Origin: Cordilura impudica
Taxonomy: Eukaryota; Arthropoda; Insecta; Diptera; Scathophagidae
Length of the DNA stretch: 64,000 nt
Assembly: GCA_963682025.1 (NCBI GenBank)
Contig: OY821521.1
Coordinates: 195,869,026-195,933,025, forward strand
Direction: 5' to 3'
Shown one piece after another: positions 44,601-56,639 of this stretch. The notes under the pieces were generated by a model. That model was not told the origin of the DNA, made no database searches, and was given only the letters and a program-made list of their open reading frames with translations. The position numbers were made by a program, and so were the translations under genes. Position 1 is the first letter of the stretch. Each line of letters starts with the position of its first letter.

Positions 44601-46455
44601 GTACGTGACCTAACAAAGAGATGGCGTGACAAGTGTAATTTTTTTCTATCTATTCAATTGGACCAACTGTTAAAAAATACGTGTAAAAATTTCATGACAT
44701 TTCTTTAATTAGAAAAAAAAGCTTCCATTATAAAAATGATGCCGCTTTTAAAGTTTGAGAAAAAAAATGGGTTGCAAAGAGTTTCGTGTTTTGATTAAAC
44801 ATTGTTTTTTGGTGGGAAAAAAATACTGTCCAAGCCAGAGAATGGATTGATAAGCATTATGATGAATCTTCACCGTCGTATTCAATGGTTAAAAGGTGGT
44901 TTTCCGAATACAAATGTGGTCTTACGAGCAACAATGGTGCAGATCGTCCTGGGGGCAAATCATCGCATACGATATCGAGTAAAATCAATCGAAATTCCAT
45001 ATTTTGGTTCTTTATTTAAAGAAGGCGGACAATCGCCAGACCTTGTTTCACTTTTACTATTTACTATGGACCAAAACTTGTTCTCTATGACAGAGTTAAA
45101 TAACTCTTAGTATTTTATTTTGGAAAATAAAAAAGTAATTTCGATCGAAAAATTTCGGTAACGAATGCGACGATTCGACCCCTGGTCGTCCAAATGAAAC
45201 AGTTACCGAAGAAATCGCAGTAAAAGTGCATCAGGTTGTATTGGATGATCGAAAGATTAAAGTGAATGAAATTACTGACATCATAAAAATATCAACAGAG
45301 CGAGTTCGGCATACAAATATTACATGATCATTTAGCTATGAAAAAACTTTCTGCACGATGGGTGCCGCGATTTTTAACAGTTGAATAAAAACTGAAACGT
45401 GTTCACGATTCAAAATATGCTTTGGAGATGTTTGAAGTAAATTCAACTGAATTTTTACGTCGATTTATAACAATGGATGAAACATGGATTCATTATTATA
45501 CACCGCAGTCCAATAGTTATTCTCCGGAGTGGTTACAAGCGTGTGAAAACCGACCAAAGCGGCCAAAGACTCAACAATCGGCTGGGAAAGCTTATGGCCA
45601 GTGTTTTTTTTTTTTTTTTTTTTTGGATGGACGTGGTATAATATTTATTGATTACTTGGAGAAAGGAAACACAATAACTGACAAGTACTATGTTGAGTTC
45701 TTGGACAGACCCCACTTACATAAGAAAAAAATCTTGTACCAACATTCATCTGCTTTGGCTTCAGAAAAATGTAAGTCTTTAAATTATGAATTGCTTTCAC
45801 ACGCCTGTATTCTCCAGATCTGGCCCCCAGCGATTATTATTTGTTCCCAAACTTGAAAAGATGGCTCCAGAGAAAGAGGTTTTTCATAAATGAAGAAGTT
45901 ATATCAGAGACGAAAGCCTATTTTGAAGAGTTAGAAAAATCGTATTTTTTCAAGGGTATTAATATGTTACTAGCAGATTCCAGCGCTCGAAATTCGAGTG
46001 CAATTTCTAGGCAGCTTTATTTTTCAACTTAGCCAATTCACAAACCAATACTTTTATGGTTTATTGTTATTGTTAATGAAGATGACAAATTCATTAACCA
46101 ATACATTAACAGATTTAATAAAACACACATAGCATATGTATAATTTTATGTATGTGTTAGTAGCAACCTGAAATGCAATTTACTCAAAATAAAGGAATAA
46201 AAATTAAAAATCTGTAAATCAGCAAAACGGCTAAAAAGAAATACCTTTCAAACAATGTACGTTTGGTCAAAATCGGCATAAAACGGTAGAAAAAAAACAT
46301 CGGTCACAAGAAATCGCCTAGCCTATGAATATTATAGATGGGGTTGTTGGAAGAAGTGCATTTCAAATAACGAGATTACGTTGAAGAATAAAATTGATTT
46401 AAGCCCAAAAACCGGTTTTTCATTGCCAGGCCACGTACTTTTCACTTCATGTAGT
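44598..46455 (+). pseudogene. irritans-type mariner, disabled and interrupted by a Helitron
   Basis: The ATG at 44,767 opens EFRVLIKHCFLVGKK. After a frameshift the N-terminal domain continues TVQAREWIDKHYDE and MVKRWFSEYKCG. About 150 bp of unrelated sequence (about 44,998-45,150) then intervenes. The frame resumes STPGRPNETVTEE, with LAMKKLSARWVPRFLTVE and the first catalytic Asp in FITMDETWIHYYTP. The second block is QHSSALAS where HQDNAPAH is usual, so the second Asp is lost. The third is APSDYYLF. The ORF is then split by the Helitron at 45,970-46,338 and ends with a frameshifted RDYVEE stop at 46,389-46,391. Inverted-repeat ends are partly visible: agtacgtgacctaacaa near 44,600 and the complement of agtacgtggcctggcaa near 46,427. 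Confidence 0.85.
45970..46338 (-). mobile_element. Non-autonomous Helitron inside the mariner ORF
   Basis: On the minus strand it runs from TCTATAATATTCATAGGC to a gcactcgaatttcgagcgc hairpin and CTAG. The flanks are A and T, as expected. Deleting it joins codons of the mariner C-terminal region in frame (KGINML to W-G-C-W-K-K-C-I), so the insertion interrupted a once-continuous ORF. Confidence 0.88.
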
Positions 46456-46704
46456 ATATTATTTGAAAATTGGAAAAATAAATCCATATTTGATAAATAT
46501 TTTTCGCATCCGAAATGATTTACAAATACTTTTCCCCAAAATTTGGAGAAAAAAGAATATTATTAATTTAAATTAGGGATTTTAGTGGGCCTCGGTGGTT
46601 TATGAAATATAAAATATGCCACTTTTTCAGCTCATAATTATCTTTTCTCAAAATTTTTTCAACTCTTTTTTATCTGGAATCCAAATTAACTCATTTACTA
46701 TAAA
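46456..46704. other. AT-rich noncoding DNA
   Basis: Short spacer between the mariner and the next Helitron. No feature is supported; it may be decayed hAT sequence. Confidence 0.35.
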
Positions 46705-47847
46705 TCTATAATATTAATAGGATAGGCGATTTCTTGTGACTGATGTTTTGTTCTACCGTTTTATCCCGATTTTGACCAAACATATATTATTTGAAAGGTA
46801 TTTCTTTTTAGCCGTTTTGCAGATTTACTAATTTTTAAATTTTTTCCTTTATTTTGAGTAAATTGCATTTAAAGTTGCTACTAACACATACATAAAATTA
46901 TACAATGCAATGTGTGTGTTTATTAAATTTGTTAATGTGTTTGTAATAAAAATGAGCATGTTTTTATACCCTATACCACTGTGTGGTTTGGGTATAATGA
47001 CTTTGTGCTGCTGTTTGTAACTACAAAAAATATTTGACTTAGACCCATCTTTTATTATACCGATCAGCTCAGAATCAGTTTCTGAGTCGTTTTAGCGATG
47101 TCCGTCCCTCCGTCTGTGTGTCCATGTAAACCTTTTAATCAAACTACAGGTCGCAAATATGAATATATTTTGATGAAATTTGGTACATTAGATTCTATCG
47201 GCCATAGGATGAACTCTATTGAAACTGGTGAAAATCCCCATACAAATGACCCCTATGAAATCGACATAAATTGCCATAAGATACAAATTATCGCATAGAT
47301 CTTAGTCAAATTGGGTTTGTATGTGTTCATTGTATCCATTAATCCGTACTCCAAAAATAGTCTCTATAGGACAATTCTTAGTCATAGGCCCCATATAGAG
47401 CTGCTTCCCGATCTTCACTTTAATCTATAGAAAAACAAAAATATTACACATATTTTTCTCAAATTTGGTTTGTGTATAGTTTTTCAAAATATAAGTGACT
47501 TTACCAAATATAGTCTGGATCGGGCCATTTTTCGACATAGTCCCCATATAAATATAGCACCCGATATGAACTTTTTCATATCTGCAGCCAAAAAAATTAA
47601 TAACGATGGCACTCAAATTTGGTTTATGCATATTTTCTATATCCAATTTGTTGGACCGAAGAGATATGGTCTCTAAACCATGGTATAGGGTATCGTATAG
47701 TCGGTCTAGACCGACTATAATTTTCTTACTTGTTTGTGCTAATTTGTGTAATGGCTATAATTGATTAGCATACTTTTAGGGTCTTTATTTAAAAAAATAA
47801 AATTTCCTAGAATTTGCGCTCGAATTTCGAGGGCTGGAATCTGCTAG
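46705..47847 (+). mobile_element. Non-autonomous Helitron split by an F2 element
   Basis: It starts TCTATAATATTAATAGG, is interrupted at 46,966-47,733 by F2, and resumes tgtgctaatttgtgtaatgg. It ends with the hairpin gcgctcgaatttcgagggc and CTAG (47,844-47,847). Without F2 it is about 375 bp, the length of other copies. Confidence 0.85.
46966..47733 (-). mobile_element. F2 repeat, near full length
   Basis: It is complete at both ends. On the minus strand it starts ACAAGTAAGAAAATTATAG with gtcggtctagaccgac and ends with the hairpin accacacagtggtatagggt. The cacagacggagggacggac tract is the GTCY region. At 768 bp it is the best F2 reference. No protein is encoded. Confidence 0.82.
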
Positions 47848-48109
47848 TAAATGTATAATACGTTTTCATAAAATTCAATTCTGTAATAATTATAATAACA
47901 TTTTACGCATTTGTTTACACTTTAGGTCATTTATTTGTATAGATAGTTTGGTAATTATCAATGTAATAAATGATAAAAAATAGTTATTTCCTTCTTTTTT
48001 GACTGTCGTTAAAAATATACCAAATAAGGCTTTTCAGGATGTTTATAATTTGTATGGACAGAAGTTTTGTAACTATTATTATGTGTTGTTTTTTAGGCTG
48101 TAAAATTGG

Positions 48110-48430
48110 ACAGTGTTTACGTAACCGTATATGTAAATTTGAGTTTATCTTAAATGTGGCAATTGTTTTCAATTTTAATTACCAGCTAGATATTGTGAAA
48201 GCTTATAGCCAAATTAATTTAGTTATATCTCGACTACATTCAATACATCTAGATATGGATAACGAATTTGAAAAGTTGTATCAAGGGGTTTCTGCAATGT
48301 CTAATAAGCCCTGATCTTGCCAGAAGTGCAGGAACGCAAAAGTATCAGTCAAATATAAATGAGAGCCCAAAGGAGTAGAATAGTCCAACGTTATTATATT
48401 AATATTTAAATAAAATTCATTAAATTTCAT
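48110..48430 (+). pseudogene. hAT-type transposase remnant, C-terminal piece
   Basis: One frame reads CKFEFILNVAIVF, then YQLDIVKAYSQINLVISRLH and MDNEFEKLYQGVSAM. After a frameshift, LPEVQERKSISQI and the IVQRYY block follow. This matches the region of DUF4371 hAT transposases between the leucine-rich 'LDIVKA' segment and the ESPEEYYRR motif. The stretch that normally precedes it ends at about 43,600, so this is probably the other half of the same element, separated by about 4.5 kb of later insertions. Confidence 0.6.
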
Positions 48431-48486
48431 TACAAATATTTCTTGAATACAAAAAAAATATATAAATGGGTTTGTTAATAACTAAT

Positions 48487-49321
48487 TTTATAAGAGCCTA
48501 AAGGTATGCTAATCAATTTTAGCAATTCATAGTTCATACAATTTATAATGAAATTCGATGAATTATGAATTGGCTAAAATTGAGTAGCATACCCAGCAAA
48601 ACCTTGGTAATGATTAGTTATTACCATTGCATTACATGGTAATGTTAACCCCATACCTTTTGAATAATTTCAAGCTAAATGTAAGAACTTCTTGATAATG
48701 ATTTACGTAAATGCTTACTAGTAATGACCACTATTTGTATTAGTAAAAACTATAAATAATGAGTTAAATTTAATGAAACAAATTATTTCGCGGCGATAAT
48801 CATCATTGGCCAAAAAACGCAGCAAAAGCAGTTAAATTTTATATTACATTATTTACAACATATTGTGCGATACCACTGTGTTGTTTTTACAGAAATTTAC
48901 TTTTTCCCAACATGTAACAAATTACTCAAAACCCTTCTTGTTTTCTATAAATTAACTAGTTATTTGTACCACTACCTAGTAAGATGCCGGTAAGGCCTTT
49001 CCTCCAATGACACCCCCATGTTAAAATAATCGGTTTCGTAATGGAAAGGTAACTACTGAACACTTTTGATTTCTCATTTTAAAGCTCATTACATGTAATG
49101 GAAAGTTTTGCTGGGTACCTTAGGCTCTCATAAAATGATTTATTATTAATATTTTATTTTATTTAATTTAATATATATTTAATACATATTATTCATAAAT
49201 TTTATCATTCCGTACTTCTCCTCCATATTAACTAAAATTATGCAAAATTTCGCACTCTTCCGTGCCCGCATTTTCCTTGAAAAAGGCTACAAAAATTTAC
49301 CTTCACGTATTAATATATAGA
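48487..49321 (-). mobile_element. Helitron (second subtype), split by a MITE
   Basis: The 5' end on the minus strand is TCTATATATTAATACGTGAA (49,321). The internal block around gagcctaaaggtatgctaat matches the copy at 5.06-5.50 kb. The 3' hairpin and CTAG are not found, so the left limit is approximate. It is interrupted by a 524-bp MITE. Confidence 0.72.
48592..49115. mobile_element. MITE with CCCAGCAAAAC ends and TA duplication
   Basis: Ends CCCAGCAAAACCTTGG and, inverted, CCCAGCAAAACTTTCC are flanked by TA at 48,590-48,591 and 49,116-49,117. The empty site (gcataccttaggctc) is seen in the host Helitron family. TA duplication suggests mobilisation by a Tc1/mariner-type transposase. Repeated attac/gtaat steps lie at both ends. 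It has no coding capacity. Confidence 0.8.
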
Positions 49322-49650
49322 TTCTCTATACACCGTAGTTTCCATCAATGTTATAAAGTTCTTATGCAACAATTTCGAAGATCTCATAACTTTTTACAAA
49401 AATGATTTGAACGAGCCACATCAAATTATTTTTGCTAAACTCACTCTTTGGATTTAGTTTTGGAAAAATAATGAAGAAAAACCTTCTAGGACACTAGATA
49501 CCATGGAAATGTCGAACGAAAATCTTTTTCCGAATATATTTATTTTCTTAAAAATTTTTATTTTCATTGCTGTCACCACAGCTTCTGCAGAAATAAGGTT
49601 TTCTACGTTCTACGTTAAGGAGTAAATTTCTTCACTAGCGTTAATATCAA
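49322..49650. other. AT-rich DNA with a faint mariner trace
   Basis: It reads IHRSFHQCYKVLMQQFRRSHN-like fragments and CAAFLDWYLEKH-like remnants in scattered frames, but nothing strong enough to call. Otherwise no feature is supported. Confidence 0.25.
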
Positions 49651-50891
49651 CTAGCAGATCCCAGTTTTCGAACTTCGAGTGCAAATTCTAGGGAATTTTA
49701 TTTTTTCATTTAATAAGGACCCTAAAGGTATGCTAATCAATTTAGCCAATTCACAATTCAACACTTTTTATACCCTATACCACTATGTGGTTTGGGTATA
49801 ATGACTTTGTGCTGCTGTTTCTAACTAGCAAAAATATTTGATCTAGATCCATCTTTTATTATACCGATCGAATCAGAATCACCAGCTGATTCGATTTAAC
49901 GACGTCCGTCCGTCCGTCCGTCCGTCTGTGTGTCCATGTAAAGCTTGTAATCAAACTGCAGGTCGCATGCTTATGGAGTTTGGTACATAAGCTTTTATCG
50001 GCTATAGGATGAATGCTGCTGAAATTGTTGAGAATCGTTCCTTGTTCAGACCTAGCCCCCATACAAATGACCCCTATGAAATCAACATAAATTGCCATAA
50101 GATACAAATTATCATATAAATCTTAGTCAAATTGGGTTTGTATGTGTTTATTACATCCATTAATCAGTAGTCGAAAAATTATATATATGGGGCAACTCTT
50201 AGTCATAGTCCCCATATAGAGCTGCTTCCCGATCTTCACTTAAATCTATCAAAAAACAAAAATATTGCACGGATTCTTTTCAAATTTTGTTTGTATATAT
50301 TTTTGCAAAATACAAGAGACTTTACCAAACATGGTCAGGATCGGTCCATTTTTGGGCCAAGTCCCCATATAGATATAGCATCCGATATGAACTTTTTCAT
50401 ATCTGCAGCCAAAAAAATTTATAAAAATCCCACTCAAATTTGGTTTATGCTTATTTTCTATATCCAGTTAGTTGGACCTGAGAGATAGGGCTCTAAACGC
50501 ATGGTATAGGGTATCGTATAGTCGGTCTAGACCGACTCTAATTTTCTTACTTGTTAAATATGGATTATTGTCGTTATTGGTTTATGTCCAAAAATTGGTT
50601 TATGTCCAGAATTATTTTTCAATTCAACACAATTATTATTGTGAATGAATAAAGCAAACTCACAAACACATTAACATATTTAATAAACACACACACACAG
50701 CATTGTATAAAATTATGTATGGGTTAGTAACAACTTTAAATGAGCATAACTGCAAAAAAATTAAAAAATCTGTAAATCTGGTGGACAGCTAAAATGAGTT
50801 ACCTTTCAAACAAGATACGTTTCGTCAAAATCGGGAGAAAACTGTTTAACAAATCATAACAAGAAATCGCCGTACCTATCAATATTATAGA
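49651..50891 (-). mobile_element. Non-autonomous Helitron split by an F2 element
   Basis: The 3' end (CTAG, 49,651-49,654) has a decayed hairpin gttttcgaacttcgagtgc. The 5' end is TCTATAATATTGATAGG at 50,891. F2 occupies 49,770-50,554. The internal (ac)n and gtaaatctggtggacagcta motifs match the fragment at the window start. Confidence 0.82.
49770..50554 (-). mobile_element. F2 repeat, near full length
   Basis: It has both ends: minus-strand ACAAGTAAGAAAATTAGAG with gtcggtctagaccgac, and a terminal accacatagtggtataggg hairpin. The GTCY tract (gacggacggacggacggac) is longer than in the copy at 47 kb. Relative to its host Helitron it lies in the opposite orientation to that copy. Confidence 0.82.
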
Positions 50892-53800
50892 TATATCGGA
50901 AGGAAGTAATAATTGATAAAATCTATTCGGCCTTCTACTGAAAAGCGAATATTTGGTATTGGGTTTAAGCCGAAAGTCGAATTATTTAATTACTCATTTA
51001 GGCATACAACATAATCCAAATACTCGAATTGGAGATAGTGGTTCCGATTTAGTGGTTGAAAACAATTTTAAAAAATATCTTCAGAAAAACCATCATATTC
51101 GTGGCATCTCTAGTAATAAGTAAGTTTTTTATTTTATTCATAAGGAAGACCTCAAGAAAAATTTTTAAATAATTTAACTGTGTAATAGTATACAAACTCT
51201 TTTTTTTTAATGTTAACATATGACGAAAAACAAAAATAAGAAAACAAACAAATGTTGGGCCCCCTCGAATCAAATTCCTGCTAAGTCCATGTCCCTTATA
51301 GTTTTCCAAGTGTATTTGGATTCGAGGGCTGTACCAAATCACTTAGAGTAATACTCAGTTTTGGCCATTCTAATCTACCTCCTGGCAGAGCGAAATCAGG
51401 CTTTTAAAACGTTTCCATCGAGAGTAAGGTAAATCCCTTCGTTGTATTTTACTTAGGATAGAAGATTTACACCACCGTTTTTTTTTTGTCGAAATTGTTT
51501 TTGTTTCTCAGAGCTTCAGATCATTATACTCAAGAAATGATAGTTGATCATCAACAGAATTGAAATCGTAGATACTATTCCAATTAACTTGTACATAGTT
51601 CTCATTAAGAATGGTGTAATACAAGTTTTTTAAATCGCGATAGGAATAGGTTTGATCCCTTTGATCGAGTAAGAAGTCATATGCTGCAAAAACCAGATCA
51701 TGTTTGGAGAAGTATTAAGCAGAAATTTTTACCATAAAGTAATTACTTTTGATGTATCACCCACGAAAAAATATTCAGAGTATATTTTTATCCCACACAA
51801 AAAAAAAAAACAAAAACAAAAACACTTAGAACAGAATGGTTTATGTTGAAAACTTGCAAAGCGTTGTTGTTAATGTCTTTATTTAAACCAAAATCAATTC
51901 AAACTAAGAAAAATCTCAGTTCTTAATAAAACAACCCCTTATTTTTTATTTGTTGTTCTTGTTGTTGTTATTCCACTACTACAAAGAAGATTTTGTTTAC
52001 AGTAAATATTTTAAAGCGGCACATTTAAGTGCAAGTGGCCACTTGAACACTTGTTATGGCCGGTACGGCTGATGGCGGGCCACGTGTTTGTATTTAGCTT
52101 ACCAATTTTCAATTGTTTACATAAACGTTTTCTATTCTTTTTCTGTTTTCGGAAATATGTAGCAGGTTTTAAAAATAAATTTAATTTAATTATCCACAAC
52201 ACGTGCTTAACCAAATGCAATGATTTTTTTTCTTTCTTTTGGCATTACAAAACAAAAGCAACTAAGTGCAGACTACAGTAAGCAGAATATAAGTACGAGG
52301 TGATAGAAGATGGTTGGCTCCTTTCGTTTAATGTTCATTGACCGAGGTAGTGGTTAGAAATTTAACACATTCCTGTAAATCATAACTCATATTAAATAAA
52401 TATTGAAGATATCAAAACTAACACTAAAAATCGTTGCAAAAACAAAGTGAAAACTTGAGGCAATCAGTAGCACAAACACGTTTTGCTTTTAGAATTATGC
52501 TGGTGGCATATTATTTTTTTTTTTATAAAAAGCATTTCAAAACTCCAAACAATAACAACAAAAAAAATTAACGCATTGTACAACATGTTGCAATATTGTT
52601 AAATTGTTTTCTTTGTGTTTTTCTATCCAAATACAACTTTTAACAAGTTTTTTTGTCAAAACAACCGAAACCGATAAACTTGTAAACACCTTTCGCAGCG
52701 ATTTTTTTTATTCTTTTTTTTTTTTTTTGTATATCAGTTTTTAGTTTTCATCATTTTTTAAACGATTATGCAAGCTTAAGTATCGATTTCATAATAAAAA
52801 AAAATTTCAAAAAAAAATGTCTTCAATATACACTGAGAAAATTAATAAGAACCTAATACGTGTTTCTTTAAATAATTATAGTTTACCTGAGTCATTTGTA
52901 GTGTGAAAGCAGACACTTTTTTCTGTAGAAAAATAAAAAAAAAATTAGGGAGTTTTTTTTTTTTTGTTTTTGCCAAGTGTAGCTTTTGAAGCTGTGTTCG
53001 ATTTGTTGTTTTAGTTGGCAGAGTATAACACGTATAAATATTACTTATAAATCACTAATGACAACTGTCAGTTGTGAAATGTTCTCGGAAACATTTCAAA
53101 CAAGTTGTTTGTCTTAAAGAAAGGCCGTCGTCTTCGTCATCGTCATTATTGGCCTCAGCTTCACTATCAGTTTCAACGTCATTATACTCGTAAAAGGGCC
53201 AAAAACTAAGAACGTCAATTTTGCCAGCATCATCTTTATACTCGTCATCGTCATCATCATCATCATCACCATCATCAGTTTCGCTTGTCGATGTTGTCGT
53301 TATCGTCATCAACATTTTTGGTCTGTGTTCAGTTGTGTCTGTATGTTTATATGTTTGTTTATCTTGTTAACAGGTATTCTGACATTTCAGTCTTTGCACT
53401 ACATGCTTAGAGATTCCAGCCAATATTGCACGCTTTTAACATTTTCTACTGATCGGTTTCGTTTTCATTTTCACTACTTTAAAGGAGTTAATTCAACATA
53501 AAAAAATTTTGTACTAAAAAATAAATTTTCAATAAAAAAATTTAAATGTTTTTTTACATTTTAATGACTTTAAAAGAGTTAATTTGACAAAACAATTTGC
53601 TTTAAAGGAAATCTATTATTGTTCTAAACTGCTAAAATGTTTTTTTTTTATTTTTATCATTTTCAATTCGACCAAAATTTTGTAGTTCAAAAAAATATTT
53701 TTTTTTCTAAAACATTATTAAATGTTTTTTTTTTTTGCTTTCTGTGTCCATTTTGATCACTTTAAAAGAATGAAAATCATTTTTTTTTTTTTGAAATTAA

Positions 53801-54088
53801 CAAAATGTGTTAACGAATCATTTAAAAAGAAAATTATAAAAAAAAAACATATTTAGAAATATGTTAACTATGCACTAATTAATAGAAATTCATTTTAGTA
53901 TTAACAATTTTTAGTTAAATTTAAAAACTTTTGATAACAATTCAAAGAAAAACACAACAATTTTTTAATGAAAATAAAATAAATGTTAATTGAAATAATT
54001 TTTAGTAAAATTTGAATGGTTTTTGAAAAAATAAATCACCACAAATCTACCTTATTTTACACATAAATTTAAAAAGTAATTCAAATTA
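50892..54088. other. Low-repeat noncoding DNA
   Basis: About 3.2 kb without transposon landmarks. It has poly-T runs (52,716-52,730) and a (cat/gtc)n-rich block at 53,125-53,310. No exon is recognised with confidence. Like 12.6-15.9 and 39.8-42.8 kb it may be conserved noncoding DNA. Confidence 0.4.
53055..53315 (-). other. Acidic open frame over a trinucleotide tract
   Basis: An 86-residue frame begins MLMTITTTSTSETDDGD, followed by a poly-Asp run and a less repetitive end (LSLRQTTCLKCFREHFTTD). The Asp run comes from a (gat)n microsatellite, so the frame may be chance. The non-repetitive half could be part of an exon, but it matches no family I know and has no clear splice sites. Confidence 0.2.
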
Positions 54089-54446
54089 CTAGCAGATTCC
54101 AGCCCTCGAAATTCGAGTGCAAATTCTAGGAAATGAAGACCCTAAAATATGCTAATCAATTATAGCCAATACACAAATCAACACAAAAAACAAATTTTTT
54201 TTTATTACAAACACATTAACTAATTTAATAAACACACACATAGCATTGTATAATTTTATGTATGTGTTAGAAGCAACTTTAAATGCAATTTAATCAAAAT
54301 AAAAGTAAAAATTTAAAAATCTCTAAATCTGCAAAACGGCTAAAAAGAAATATCTTTCAAATAATATACATTTGGTCAAAATCGGGATAAAACGATAGAA
54401 CAAAACATCAGTCACAAAAAATCGCCTAGCCTATTAATATTATAGA
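54089..54446 (-). mobile_element. Non-autonomous Helitron
   Basis: Minus strand from TCTATAATATTAATAGGC to the gcactcgaatttcgagggc hairpin and CTAG. It is about 358 bp, with all internal landmarks and no coding capacity. Confidence 0.87.
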
Positions 54447-54539
54447 TAAGAAACACAAATATTTCAATACAAAAATAATAAAAATAAAAAATATATATAA
54501 AAAATGTAAAAAAAAACGAATTTTAATTGAAATAAGATG

Positions 54540-56018
54540 TTACTACATTATTTTTTGGAAAAATTAATTTTTTAAGAAGGTACTTTTTATAAAACATGCA
54601 TTTTTTATTAAAGTACTTTTTTAAGAAATAATTTGTTTTATTTTTTTTAAGCTACTATTTAAAAAATTAATCTTTTTTAAAACGGTTCTTTTTAAATAAA
54701 ATTTACTTTTATTAAAATGCTATTTTTCAAAACATTTACTCTCTAAAAAAAATTTACTATATAAAAAATAAATTAGTTTAGGTACCTTTGGAAGAAAATT
54801 TAATTTTTTCAGAAAAGGTACTCTAGAAAAGGTATTTTTTTTTTTTTGAAATTTTATAATATGTAAATTACTTTTTGAACAAAAGGTATTTTTAAGAAGA
54901 GTTTTTTTTTTCACAAAATGCGCTTTTTAACAAAGCTAAACTTAGTAAGAGAAATTCTCTTTTTTCAACCATGTTTACTTTCTTAAAAAGGCACTTTTTT
55001 TTAATAAAATATACTTTATTGAGAAAAGGCACTTTTTTTTAAAGCAAATTTACTTTTCCAGAAGAGTTACTTCTTTAAAGAAAAATAACTTTTTTAGGAA
55101 AATGATCTTTGCTAGGAAAAGCTACATTGCAAAGAACATTAGAAGAAAATGTGATTTTTTAAGTAGACACTTTTTAATGAAATGAAAATTTTTTTTGAAT
55201 TAAAGGAACTTTTTAACTAAAGGTATTTTTTTAAAGAAAAATTACTTTTTTATGAAAAGTTGCCTTTTGAAGAAACAATACTTTAAAGAAATGTTCTTTT
55301 TATTAACAAGAGTTACTGTCTTAACAAAATGTACCTTTTTATCAAAATTTTCTTTTTTAAGAAAATGTAAATTTTTAATAAAAGATACTTTATTAAGAAA
55401 AGGTACATTCTTAAGAAAAGCTACTATTTAAGAAGAGGTACTTTTTTAAGAAAAGGTACTTTTCTAGGAAAATTTACTTTTTTTTAGGAAAAGCTACTTT
55501 TTTAGGAAAAGCTACTTTTTTAGGAAAAGCTACTTTTTTAGGAAAAGCTACTTTTTAAAGAAAATTACCTTTATAAATAAAAGTCATTTTTTTTAAGATA
55601 ACGCACTTTTTAATATAATGTACTTTTTTTAATTAAAGGTAATTTTTTAAGAAAATGTACTTCTTTTAGAAACGATTACTATTTAAAACAAAATTTACTC
55701 TTGTAAATAAAAGAATTTTTTAATAAAATGTCCTTATTGTAAAAAGGTACTTTTTTTAATAAGTATTTTCAAAAGGACACATTTTGTTTAACAAAATTTA
55801 CTTTTTTAAGGAAAGGTACTTTTTTAAGAAAAAGCACTTTTAAAAAAACTTACTTTTTTAAGCAAAGTTATTTGACAACAAATTATACTTAAGGAAATTT
55901 ATTTAATCTAGATAAGGTACCTTTTTAATAAAATGTACTTTTTTAGGAAAAGATAACTTTCTAAAAGAAAATTTATTTTTTAGGAAAAGATAACTTTCTA
56001 AAAGAAAATTTACTTTTT
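54540..56018. repeat. Degenerate minisatellite, part 1 (ggtacttttttaagaaaa)
   Basis: Imperfect units of about 16-22 bp alternate poly-T, poly-A and a gtac or gctac core. The most regular part, 55,478-55,555, has four nearly identical 18-bp units (aggaaaagctactttttt). No protein is encoded. Confidence 0.85.
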
Positions 56019-56020
56019 TA

Positions 56021-56584
56021 GTTATTTATTGTTCGGTTTAAGATCATGTATATATTTTTCTAATGAAAGAAAGATAATTTTAGTAATGTAAGGGAAATAT
56101 TGGAAAAAAATTAAAGAGAGCGCTAGATGGAGTAGCTACTTTCGAACAAAGCGACTTGTTCATCTTCAGCATCCTTCTGCCTGTTAAGATTTCACATGCC
56201 ATTACAGTTCCATCTAGAGGACAATGACAAAAACAAAGAGCTGTTCACATTACAAGACTTGTAATTGATCTGGCTATGTTAATGTAGAGAAATCTAAACA
56301 TTGGAAAAGCTCAGCTTGTTTATACAAACTCTCGTATATTAAAAAAGAAAAAACATTTCTCATGTTCTTTTCTTTCAAATGTTGAGTTAAATAGTTGATT
56401 AAGCATGAGTTGAAGTAATAGACAAAAGGATGCTGAAGATGAACAAGTCGCTTTGTTCGAAAGTAGCTACTCCATCTAGCGCTGTCTTCAATTTTTTTCC
56501 AATATTTCTCTTACATAACTAAAATTATTATCTTTCTTTCATTAGAAAAATATATACATGATCTTAAATTGAACAATAAATAAC
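56021..56584. mobile_element. MITE with 163-bp inverted repeats and TA duplication
   Basis: Arms 56,021-56,183 and 56,421-56,584 are nearly identical inverted copies, starting GTTATTTATTGTTC and including tcgaacaaagcgacttgttc. TA flanks both sides (56,019-56,020; 56,585-56,586). The spacer is about 237 bp. High arm identity suggests recent activity or good sequence conversion. It is inserted in the minisatellite. Confidence 0.85.
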
Positions 56585-56639
56585 TAATTATTCTAATACA
56601 GATCAACAATACATAACAATAACACAATTTCCTTTTTTT

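Noticed and set aside
53125..53310. Poly-Asp protein exon
   Set aside because: The Asp run is a (gat)n microsatellite; kept only as a low-confidence entry because its ends are less repetitive.
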